Assembly: GCA_039178165.1 (NCBI GenBank)
Contig: JBCDFL010000141.1
Coordinates: 1-8,752 of the forward strand
Reading direction: 5' to 3'
Origin: JBCBCP01 sp039178165
GTDB taxonomy: Bacteria; Pseudomonadota; Alphaproteobacteria; Rhodobacterales; Rhodobacteraceae
DNA length: 8,752 nucleotides
Part shown: piece by piece, positions 1-4,606 of the stretch
How the letters are laid out: each line of letters begins with the position of its first letter
How positions within the stretch are numbered: position 1 is the first letter of the stretch
Position numbers and translations under genes: made by a program
The notes under the pieces: generated by a model
Database searches by the model: none
Seen by the model: only the letters and a program-made list of their open reading frames with translations
Told to the model about the DNA's origin: nothing

Positions 1-171
1 GCCGTGCAGGCGCGCGCCTTCGAGCACCAGAAAACCGCGCAGCCGTTTGCCGCCGCGCGTTGCGTGTGCCATGGCCTGCACGACCGGCACATCGTCCAAG
101 TCGCCGAGCACCTGGTCAAAGCGCGCCTGGATCAGCGCGCCCGCCTCGGCCATTTTGTCCGGTAACGTCAC
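1..171 (-). CDS. ispA: Polyprenyl (farnesyl/geranyl) diphosphate synthase, N-terminal part
   Basis: Only the first 57 codons are in the window; the gene continues past its left edge. The product would be the cytoplasmic head-to-tail prenyltransferase that condenses IPP with DMAPP/GPP to make farnesyl (or geranylgeranyl) diphosphate. The visible N-terminus carries the family signature PVVQAM followed by GGKRLRGFLVLEGA, the conserved IPP-binding GGKRxRPxL region, here with Gly in place of the usual Pro. The catalytic DDxxD motifs lie outside the window. I chose GTG at 171 because it overlaps the xseB stop as GTGA, like the other junctions in this operon, and gives an N-terminus (TLPDKMAEAG) of normal length before the GGKRLR box; ATG at 153 is the alternative. 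The order HDAC-xseB-ispA, usually followed by dxs, is common in Rhodobacterales, so dxs may lie next. Family assignment is secure; product chain length cannot be judged. Confidence 0.88.
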   Translation of the reverse strand, partial: MTLPDKMAEAGALIQARFDQVLGDLDDVPVVQAMAHATRGGKRLRGFLVLEGARLHG

Positions 172-407
172 GGGTCGAGCGGCTTTGAACCTGTCGGCGC
201 GCCGTTGGCGTCCAGCGTGATGGCGTGGACTTTCTCCTCGGCCTCTTTCAGCTTGGCCTCGCAGCGGGCTTTTAGCGCGGCGCCGCGTTCGTAGAGCGCG
301 ATGGACTCCTCCAGCGCAACGTCCCCGCGCTCCAGCTTGCCCAGCACTTGCTCAAGCTCCGCCATCGCTTGTTCGAAGCTCATCTCGTCCACGGGCGTTT
401 GTGTCAT
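168..407 (-). CDS. xseB: Exodeoxyribonuclease VII small subunit
   Basis: This 79-residue protein is the small subunit of exonuclease VII, which forms a complex with XseA and degrades single-stranded DNA in both directions in the cytoplasm. The family pattern is clear: MSFEQAMAELEQVLGKLERGD at residues 9-29, LEESIALYERGAALKARCEAKL at 32-53, and AEEKVHAI at 56-63. Together these make two long amphipathic helices, and the length is normal. The ATG at 407 overlaps the stop of the upstream deacetylase gene (ATGA, 404-407), and its own stop overlaps the GTG of ispA, so all three are probably translated from one message by coupling. There is no strong Shine-Dalgarno (only a GAAAG-like stretch). xseA is not in the window, which is usual because the two subunit genes are generally unlinked. 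Confidence 0.95.
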   Translation of the reverse strand: MTQTPVDEMSFEQAMAELEQVLGKLERGDVALEESIALYERGAALKARCEAKLKEAEEKVHAITLDANGAPTGSKPLDP

Positions 408-1333
408 GTCGCGGCTTTCTGCAATTCGATCACATGGGCCCGGGCGCAGGCGGCCAGGGCGTCCAAGTCATAGCCGCCTTCAAGCACCGATACCACCCGC
501 CCTTGGCACAGGGTTCGTGCAAGGGCTGTGATCCGTTTGGTCAGCTTGGCATAGGTGGTCGGCGTCCAGCCCAGGTCAGCCAGCGGGTCGTCCTGGTGCG
601 CGTCGAACCCGGCGGAGATGAATATGAGGTCAGGGGTATGCTGCGCGACCCTCCGCAGCGCTCTGTCCCAGACGGCCAGCGCCTCCACCTCGCCCGTGCC
701 GACACCGAGAGGTAGGTTCAAGACCGTTCCGTGCGGCCCCGTATCGTCAGCCGCACCGCTATTCGGCCAGAGGGGCAACTGGTGTGAGGAGACGATTAAG
801 CAGCGCGGATCGTCTTGCAGCAGAGCCTGAGTGCCGTTGCCATGATGCACGTCGAAGTCGAGCACGGCAACGCGCCGAGCCCCCCTTGACAGCGCATGTT
901 TCGCGGCGATCGCGACGTTGCCGAAGATGCAAAAGCCCATGGGACGGGCGACTTCGGCGTGGTGGCCCGGGGGCCGCATGGCGACGAAGGCGTTTTTGCT
1001 GGTGCCGTCCAGTACCGCGTCCGTTGCGGCGATGGCGCCGCCGGCGGCACGCCAGATCGCCTCCGCTGAAGTCGGGGAGAGGAAGGTTTCGTTGTCCGTC
1101 TCCGGGTCGAGGCTGTGCCAGCCGGATGCGGGGACTTTAGCGCGGATGGTGCTCAAGTAGGATTGCGGGTGGCAGCGGAGGATGTGCGCGTCGTCCGCGA
1201 CGGGGGCGTCCCTTGTGTCGAGGCCCAGGTCCGCAAGCGCGTTCAGCACTGCGGTGAGGCGCGCGGGCTGTTCGTGCACGTGGGGCGGCGTGGTGTGGTT
1301 GAGGGCGCTGGGATGGGTGAAGAGAAGTGTCAT
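404..1333 (-). CDS. Histone deacetylase family (class II-type) zinc amidohydrolase
   Basis: This 309-residue protein belongs to the arginase/deacetylase fold, in the group with acetylpolyamine amidohydrolases and class II HDACs. Catalytic signatures are intact: RPPGHHAE at 120-127 (paired His 124/125), DFDVHHGNGT at 159-168 (charge-relay D159; zinc ligands D161 and H163), SAGFDAHQDDP at 240-250 (zinc ligand D244) and LEGGYD at 284-289 (Y288 in the transition-state position, so it is not the Tyr-to-His class IIa type). The VSSHQLPLWPNSG segment at 181-193 and FLSPTSAEAIWRAAGGA also match class II. There is no signal peptide, so it is cytoplasmic. Bacteria lack histones; natural substrates may be acetyl-lysine proteins, acetylpolyamines or small acetylated amines, and the sequence does not decide. 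It leads the operon with xseB and ispA. The ATG at 1333 has only a weak upstream GAGCGGA stretch as a ribosome site. Confidence 0.92.
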   Translation of the reverse strand: MTLLFTHPSALNHTTPPHVHEQPARLTAVLNALADLGLDTRDAPVADDAHILRCHPQSYLSTIRAKVPASGWHSLDPETDNETFLSPTSAEAIWRAAGGAIAATDAVLDGTSKNAFVAMRPPGHHAEVARPMGFCIFGNVAIAAKHALSRGARRVAVLDFDVHHGNGTQALLQDDPRCLIVSSHQLPLWPNSGAADDTGPHGTVLNLPLGVGTGEVEALAVWDRALRRVAQHTPDLIFISAGFDAHQDDPLADLGWTPTTYAKLTKRITALARTLCQGRVVSVLEGGYDLDALAACARAHVIELQKAAT

Positions 1334-1361
1334 CGGTACGATAGTTTCCGCTCAGCCCAAA

Positions 1362-1414
1362 GCCTGCCGCGCGGGTGGAGTGGAACACGCCAGCCGCAGG
1401 GGGGGGCGGCAGGC
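1362..1414. repeat. 9-bp inverted repeat with G8 run in the deacetylase leader
   Basis: A perfect 9-bp inverted pair, GCCTGCCGC (1362-1370) and GCGGCAGGC (1406-1414), encloses 35 bases. Inside it lies a competing smaller stem (GCCGC 1393-1397 with GCGGC 1406-1410) around a run of eight G (1399-1406). On the minus strand this falls 29-81 bases ahead of the deacetylase ATG, so it could form a structured 5' leader. No promoter was recognised in this 135-bp gap. Confidence 0.4.
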
Positions 1415-1419
1415 GCGTC

Positions 1420-1436
1420 GGCCTCCTGCGGAGGCC
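1420..1436 (-). terminator. Short GC hairpin downstream of petR, possible terminator
   Basis: GGCCTCC-TGC-GGAGGCC is a 7-bp perfect stem with a 3-base loop, lying 33 bases past the petR-like stop. The position suits an end-of-gene hairpin, but neither strand has a T-tract after it, so intrinsic termination is uncertain; it may instead stabilise the 3' end. Confidence 0.4.
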
Positions 1437-1468
1437 TGTGGGCTAAGCGCATGAGGCGTCCAACAAGC

Positions 1469-2170
1469 TCAATCCGGCGCCAGCATGTACCCCTCGCCCC
1501 GCACGGTCTGCAGATAGCGGGGTTGCCTCGGATTGTCCTCGATCTTGCGGCGCAGCCGCGTGATCTGCACGTCCACCGCGCGCTCCTGCGCTTGGCCCCG
1601 GTCGCGGCCCAGATCCTCGACCAGCTTGGCGCGGGTGATGGCGGCGCCGGGCTGGGCGGAGAAGATCTTCATCAACTGCATCTCCGTCGCCGTCAGGCGC
1701 ACCAGGTCGGTGCCGCGCCACATCTCGCCCCGGTCCATGTCATAGCGGATCTCGCCCATATGCAGCACTTTAGGCACGCCCGCGCCGCTGGGCGCCTCCG
1801 GCATACGCCGCAGGATGGCGGAGATGCGCAGCAGCAGCTCTTTGGGCTCGAACGGCTTGGGCAGGTAGTCGTCGGCGCCGGCCTCCAGCCCCTCGATCCG
1901 ATTGCCCGTCTCGGCCTTCGCGGTCAGCAGCAGGATCGGGGTTGCCATACGGGTGCGCAGGTCACGGCAGAGGCTCAGGCCATCCTCGCCCGGCATCATC
2001 ACGTCCAGCACGATCATGTCGAAGTCGAGCCCGCTCAGCACCCGTCGCGCATGTTCGGCGTCCCGCGCCGCAGTGACCAGAAAGCCGTTCCGCATCAGAA
2101 ACTTCTTCAGCAGCGTGCGGATACGTTCATCGTCGTCGACGATCAGAAGGTGGGCGCCGGGTTGGCTCAT
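1469..2170 (-). CDS. petR: OmpR-family response regulator, PetR-like
   Basis: This 233-residue two-domain response regulator has a receiver domain (about 7-122) and a C-terminal winged-helix DNA-binding domain (about 134-232). Receiver residues are complete: acidic pair D12/D13, phospho-acceptor D56 in IVLDVMMPGEDG, T83 in LLLTAKAE, and K105 in YLPKPF. The effector domain ends with RAVDVQITRLRRKIEDNP...RYLQTVRGEGYML, the classic OmpR/PhoB recognition helix and wing. The ATG at 2170 overlaps the stop of the MarR-type gene upstream (ATGA). That partnership and the sequence style match the petP-petR pair of Rhodobacter capsulatus, where petR lies near the cytochrome bc1 genes and is needed for photosynthetic and respiratory growth. 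Here neither bc1 genes nor a histidine kinase is adjacent, so the phosphate donor is unknown. The family call is certain; the petR name rests on context and recall. Confidence 0.93.
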   Translation of the reverse strand: MSQPGAHLLIVDDDERIRTLLKKFLMRNGFLVTAARDAEHARRVLSGLDFDMIVLDVMMPGEDGLSLCRDLRTRMATPILLLTAKAETGNRIEGLEAGADDYLPKPFEPKELLLRISAILRRMPEAPSGAGVPKVLHMGEIRYDMDRGEMWRGTDLVRLTATEMQLMKIFSAQPGAAITRAKLVEDLGRDRGQAQERAVDVQITRLRRKIEDNPRQPRYLQTVRGEGYMLAPD

Positions 2171-2667
2171 AGGCTGTCCTTCAGGCGGGTGTAGGTGCGC
2201 TGCATGTCGCCGTCCATCATCGCCTCCAGCACGCGGCGAAAGCCGGCGACGGCCTCCGGGCCCGCGTTGCGATAGGCGTCGCGCATCCGCGCGCGCTGGG
2301 CGTTCGAGAGCCGCCCCTCCAGCGCGCGGCCAGCCTCGGTCAAAAACAGGTGCCGCTCGCGCTTGTCTGCAACGCCGACGCGGCTTTCGACCAGCCCGTC
2401 GGCGATCAGTGTCCGCAGCACGCGGTTGAGCGATTGCTTGGTCACACCCAGGATGTTCAGCAGGTTGTTCACAGTCGTGCCGGGCGCGCGCCCGATGAAG
2501 TGGATCGCCCGATGATGGGCGCGGCCATAGGCCATGTCCGACAGAATGCGGTCCGGGTCGGCGGTGAAGCCGCGATAGGCGAAGAACATCGCCTCGATCC
2601 CCTGGCGCAGCTGCTCGTCCGTCAGAAACAGCAAAGCCTCACCGCCGCTGCGCGTGCCGTCCTGCAT
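2167..2667 (-). CDS. petP: MarR-family transcriptional regulator, PetP-like
   Basis: This 166-residue MarR-type regulator is presumably a cytoplasmic dimer. After an N-terminal helix (TDEQLRQGIEAMFFAYRGF) comes the winged helix-turn-helix: TVNNLLNILGVTKQSLNRVLRTLIADGLVES, then the wing RVGVADKRERHLFLTEAGR with the DxRxxxLxLTxxG pattern of the family. C-terminal helices would complete the dimer interface. I chose ATG at 2667 because AGGAGG at 2672-2677 sits four bases upstream; the in-frame ATG at 2697 would add ten residues, lacks such a site, and would lie inside the likely promoter. The stop overlaps the petR ATG, so the two regulators should be cotranslated. The inverted repeat 31 bases upstream of the start fits an autoregulatory operator. 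The petP name rests on pairing with the PetR-like gene and carries less certainty than the MarR family call. Confidence 0.88.
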   Translation of the reverse strand: MQDGTRSGGEALLFLTDEQLRQGIEAMFFAYRGFTADPDRILSDMAYGRAHHRAIHFIGRAPGTTVNNLLNILGVTKQSLNRVLRTLIADGLVESRVGVADKRERHLFLTEAGRALEGRLSNAQRARMRDAYRNAGPEAVAGFRRVLEAMMDGDMQRTYTRLKDSL

Positions 2668-2671
2668 GACA

Positions 2672-2677
2672 CCTCCT
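2672..2677 (-). promoter_or_regulatory. Shine-Dalgarno site that sets the petP start
   Basis: AGGAGG on the minus strand lies four bases before ATG 2667. It is the strongest ribosome site in the window and favours that ATG over the upstream in-frame ATG at 2697. Confidence 0.75.
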
Positions 2678-2692
2678 ACGTGGTACGGGCGC

Positions 2693-2721
2693 AGCATATG
2701 TCAGCCTTGTTGACATTCCAA
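2693..2721 (-). promoter_or_regulatory. Candidate sigma-70 promoter for petPR
   Basis: On the minus strand TTGGAA (2721-2716, 4/6 to TTGACA) is followed after exactly 17 bases by TATGCT (2698-2693, 4/6 to TATAAT). It lies 26 bases from the petP ATG. The 17-base spacer is almost entirely the inverted repeat described separately, so a protein bound there would block RNA polymerase. Judged by eye, with no transcript data. Confidence 0.4.
2698..2716. promoter_or_regulatory. Inverted repeat ATGTCA-N7-TGACAT, candidate PetP operator
   Basis: Perfect 6-bp inverted arms (2698-2703 and 2711-2716) around seven bases give a 19-bp site, the size usual for MarR-family operators. It lies between divergent petP and ilvE, fills the spacer of the petP promoter candidate and overlaps TTGACA facing ilvE. 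That PetP binds it is an inference. Confidence 0.45.
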
Positions 2722-2738
2722 GATCAAAGGCGTATCGA
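2710..2738 (+). promoter_or_regulatory. Candidate promoter for ilvE
   Basis: A perfect TTGACA (2710-2715) is followed 17 bases later by TATCGA (2733-2738, 3/6 to TATAAT); TCGAAT at 2735-2740 is an alternative at 19-base spacing. The -10 match is loose, but in GC-rich alphaproteobacteria the -35 TTGAC is often the better-kept element. It lies about 75 bases from the ilvE start. Confidence 0.4.
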
Positions 2739-2762
2739 ATCGCAGGTTTGGCGCAAGAAAAT

Positions 2763-2794
2763 GTCCGCATCGGACGTAAGCGCGCAATGATTGC
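2763..2794. repeat. Two small palindromes in the ilvE leader
   Basis: GTCCG-CAT-CGGAC (2763-2775) and GCAAT-G-ATTGC (2784-2794) lie between the candidate ilvE promoter and its ribosome site. Either could be an operator half or a small RNA hairpin. The AT-rich second one is compatible with a regulator of amino-acid metabolism, but no specific factor can be named. Confidence 0.3.
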
Positions 2795-2800
2795 AAAGAT

Positions 2801-2805
2801 GGAGG
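2801..2805 (+). promoter_or_regulatory. Shine-Dalgarno site that sets the ilvE start
   Basis: GGAGG lies six bases before GTG 2812 and so selects this codon over the in-frame TTG at 2791, which would place the ribosome site inside the gene. Confidence 0.7.
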
Positions 2806-2811
2806 CTGGTT

Positions 2812-3678
2812 GTGGCTGGATATGACGATCGGGACGGTAAGATTTGGATGGACGGCCAGCTGGTCGATTGGCGCAGCGCGAATGTCCACATCCTGAGCCA
2901 CGCGATGCACTACGCCTCTTCGGTGTTCGAGGGGGAGCGGGCCTATAACGGCAAGATCTTCCTCAGCCGCAAGCATTCGGAACGGCTGCATTTTTCCGCA
3001 GGCGAGTTGGATTTCCAGATCCCCTTTACGGTGGATGAGATCGAGGCCGCCAAGACCCAGGTGCTGGCCGCGAACGGCCTGACGGACGCTTATGTGCGGG
3101 CCGTGGCCTGGCGCGGCGCGGGCGAAGATATGGGTGTCGCGTCGGCGCGCAACCCGGTCCACCTGGCCATCGCGGCCTGGGAATGGGGCAGCTACTATGG
3201 GGATGCCAAGTTCAAGGGCGCAAAGATCGACATCGCTAAATGGAAGCGCCCCTCGCCCGAAACAATCCCAGTCCACGCTAAGGCCGCGGGCCTTTACATG
3301 ATCTGCACCACGTCCAAGCACGCGGCGGAGGCGAAGGGATGCTCCGACGCGCTGTTCATGGATTACCGCGGCTACGTGGCCGAGTGCACCGGTGCCAACA
3401 TCTTCTTCGTCAAGGACGGCGAGGTGCACACGCCCAAGGCGGATGTCTTTCTGAACGGCCTGACGCGTCAGGCGGTGATCGGGCGGCTGCAGGACAAGCA
3501 GATCAAGGTGCACGAGCGGGTCATCATGCCGGACGAGCTGGAGGGCTTCGAGCAATGCTGGCTGACTGGCACCGCCGCCGAGGTGACGCCCGTGGGCCAG
3601 ATCGGAGACTACAACTTCGAAGTCGGCGCCCTGTGCCGGGATGTGGCGGAGGATTACGAGCGGCTCGTGCGCGCCTAA
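2812..3678 (+). CDS. ilvE: Branched-chain amino acid aminotransferase
   Basis: This 288-residue protein (from GTG 2812) is a fold-type IV PLP aminotransferase. It interconverts leucine, isoleucine and valine with their 2-oxo acids using glutamate/2-oxoglutarate, the last step of branched-chain amino-acid synthesis, in the cytoplasm. Visible landmarks are the N-terminal VHILSHAMHYASSVFEGERAY (25-45), AAWEWGSYYG (121-130), the PLP lysine K157 in PVHAKAAGLYM, E191 in YVAECTGANIFFV, GLTRQAVI (216-223), and the phosphate-binding TGTAAEVTPVG (252-262). Length is typical for the alphaproteobacterial short form. The start is set by GGAGG at 2801-2805. A small NTF2-like gene follows after three bases. 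Transcription probably comes from the intergenic region shared with petPR, hinting that PetP might influence it. The fold-type and aminotransferase calls are firm; substrate range follows from the family. Confidence 0.94.
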   Translation: MAGYDDRDGKIWMDGQLVDWRSANVHILSHAMHYASSVFEGERAYNGKIFLSRKHSERLHFSAGELDFQIPFTVDEIEAAKTQVLAANGLTDAYVRAVAWRGAGEDMGVASARNPVHLAIAAWEWGSYYGDAKFKGAKIDIAKWKRPSPETIPVHAKAAGLYMICTTSKHAAEAKGCSDALFMDYRGYVAECTGANIFFVKDGEVHTPKADVFLNGLTRQAVIGRLQDKQIKVHERVIMPDELEGFEQCWLTGTAAEVTPVGQIGDYNFEVGALCRDVAEDYERLVRA

Positions 3679-3681
3679 GCC

Positions 3682-4023
3682 GTGGACTACGCGGAGTTTG
3701 CCCGGGCGTGGGAGGCCGGTTGGAACTCTCACGACCTGGACCGCATCCTTGCGCATTACAGTGAGGACATCGTCTTTCGCTCGCAAAAGGCGATGCGCCT
3801 CGTGGGGATAGGCGAGGTCCGGGGCAAGACGGCGCTGCGGGACTATTGGTCCCGCGCGCTGGCGCAGCAGCCGGACCTGTCTTTCGTGGTGGTCGATGTC
3901 TTTGGCGGGCACGGCATGATGGTCATCACCTACCGCAACCACCGTGATGTCCTAGCCGCCGAAACCCTGCGGTTTGGCCCGGACGGTTTGGTGGTCGAGG
4001 CGTCGGCGTGTCATGCGGCCTGA
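3682..4023 (+). CDS. NTF2/SnoaL-like small protein
   Basis: This 113-residue protein has the NTF2-like cone-fold pattern: helix FARAWEAGWNSHDLDRILAHYSEDIVFRS (6-34), then GEVRGKTALRDYWSRALAQQPDLSFVVVDVF (44-74) and strands ending GMMVITYRNH and AAETLRFGPDGLVVEASA. The W-N-x-H-D start, the G-x-x-A-L-R-x-Y-W segment and the final strand are typical of SnoaL-like domains. Members include isomerases, hydrolases and many proteins without known substrate; no catalytic set can be assigned here. The GTG at 3682 begins three bases after the ilvE stop and lacks a clear Shine-Dalgarno, so translation is probably coupled to ilvE. Its strict linkage suggests, but does not show, a role tied to amino-acid metabolism. 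No signal peptide. Confidence 0.85.
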   Translation: MDYAEFARAWEAGWNSHDLDRILAHYSEDIVFRSQKAMRLVGIGEVRGKTALRDYWSRALAQQPDLSFVVVDVFGGHGMMVITYRNHRDVLAAETLRFGPDGLVVEASACHAA

Positions 4024-4033
4024 CCGGACAGGC

Positions 4034-4055
4034 ATTCACAAAAGGGATTCACAAA
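4034..4055 (+). repeat. Direct repeat ATTCACAAA x2 upstream of the antitoxin gene
   Basis: ATTCACAAA occurs at 4034-4042 and 4047-4055, a perfect 9-bp direct repeat with 13-bp period in the 72-bp gap before the hicB-like start. Each copy contains TTCACA (5/6 to a -35 box), but no good -10 follows at 17 bases. It could be a regulator-binding pair for the TA-like operon. Confidence 0.4.
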
Positions 4056-4095
4056 GCGGGCGCTCCGTGCGACTCTGAAAGCCGGAGGTGCCCCC

Positions 4096-4338
4096 ATGCC
4101 CACGAACATTTTTGAAGTGCGCGCCGTCTGGGATGATGAGGCCCAGGTCTGGATCACCGACAGCAATATCGTCGGGCTGCATGTGGAAGCGGAAACTCTG
4201 GAAGAGTTCGAGGCGCTGGTCTTCGAACACGCGCGCGACATGATCTTCGCCAATCATGTCTCCGATGAGGCCTTCGCAACGACGGCGCCCCGTGATCTGA
4301 TTCCCGCCATCGTCCTGAAAGAACCCCGCGCCGCCTGA
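4096..4338 (+). CDS. hicB: DUF1902/HicB-like antitoxin
   Basis: This 80-residue protein resembles DUF1902/HicB-like antitoxins. IFEVRAVWDDEAQVWITDSNIVGLHVEAETLEEFEALVFEHARDMI (5-50) gives the strand-strand-strand-helix order of the partial RNase H-like HicB fold, with VWDDEAQVWIxxSxxxGLxxEAxTLEE as its core. A Shine-Dalgarno GGAGG (4084-4088) lies seven bases before the ATG. The stop overlaps the downstream HicA-like ATG by one base (TGATG), a coupled pair. Inference: it binds and neutralises the HicA-like mRNA interferase. Unlike canonical HicB, the C-terminal 30 residues show no ribbon-helix-helix or helix-turn-helix, so direct operator binding by this protein is doubtful. GC is about 59% by hand count. 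The symbol is a family-level label, not an ortholog claim. Confidence 0.8.
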   Translation: MPTNIFEVRAVWDDEAQVWITDSNIVGLHVEAETLEEFEALVFEHARDMIFANHVSDEAFATTAPRDLIPAIVLKEPRAA

Positions 4339-4532
4339 TGCCGGACTGGTATCGGGATGTCACTCGGCTTCTCAGGACGCACCAATTCGAACAGGCGAAA
4401 GGTGGCAAGGGGTCGCATGAAAAGTGGGAAAGCGCGGTGCTAGGGCGTAAGGTCATCGTTCCGCGGAACCTCAAAAGCCGTCACACAGCGAATGCGATCC
4501 TTAAATCCGCTGGGATCGACAAGAAGCTCTGA
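4338..4532 (+). CDS. hicA: HicA-like toxin (mRNA interferase family)
   Basis: This 64-residue protein has the compact HicA (YcfA-type) pattern, a double-stranded-RNA-binding-like fold: helix WYRDVTRLLRTHQFEQAKGG, then KGSHEKWES (24-32) with the catalytic-type His27 of the GSH motif, GRKVIVPRNL (36-45), and a terminal helix with LKSAGI (55-60). HicA toxins cleave mRNA and tmRNA independently of ribosomal context. Here the usual G-S-H-x-x-[FW] is preserved, so the protein is probably active. It starts inside the antitoxin stop (TGATG, 4336-4340), so it is made only after antitoxin translation. Antitoxin-first order is the reverse of E. coli hicAB but occurs in other HicBA loci. GC is about 56% by hand count, below the GC-rich surroundings, suggesting acquisition. 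Activity is inferred from family only. Confidence 0.8.
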   Translation: MPDWYRDVTRLLRTHQFEQAKGGKGSHEKWESAVLGRKVIVPRNLKSRHTANAILKSAGIDKKL

Positions 4533-4536
4533 ACAG

Positions 4537-4585
4537 TCACTCTTGTCTCCGCTTATCGCGAAGAGGGCCCGAAGGGGCCGAGTGA
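4537..4585. terminator. Possible bidirectional terminator between convergent genes
   Basis: The 74-bp gap between hicA (plus) and the cyclase gene (minus) contains outer arms TCACTC (4537-4542) and GAGTGA (4580-4585), and inside them GGCCC-GAAG-GGGCC (4566-4579). Nested complementary arms between convergent stops fit a shared transcription end, but there is no T-tract on either strand. Confidence 0.35.
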
Positions 4586-4606
4586 GCGCACCCAGCCCCG
4601 CGCAGA

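Noticed and set aside
1420..1436. A firm call of a rho-independent terminator after petR
   Set aside because: The stem is good but no T-run follows on either strand, so I list it only as a possible terminator.
1115..2194. A 359-codon open frame on the plus strand
   Set aside because: It lies antisense to the petR-like gene and the start of the deacetylase gene, both with full family motifs. Its translation is low-complexity, rich in Arg, Gln, His and Gly, as expected from the reverse of GC-rich coding DNA.
2701..3942. A 413-codon open frame on the minus strand
   Set aside because: It is antisense to ilvE and the NTF2-like gene and shows no recognisable domain; GC-rich sequence has few stop codons, so long antisense frames are expected.
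4058..4077. A sigma-70 promoter for the toxin-antitoxin pair using TTCACA as -35
   Set aside because: Both TTCACA copies lack a -10 with more than about two matching bases at suitable spacing.
4011..4257. Two short minus-strand frames opposite the antitoxin gene
   Set aside because: The plus-strand gene has a good ribosome site, a family match and a coupled partner; the opposite frames have none of these.
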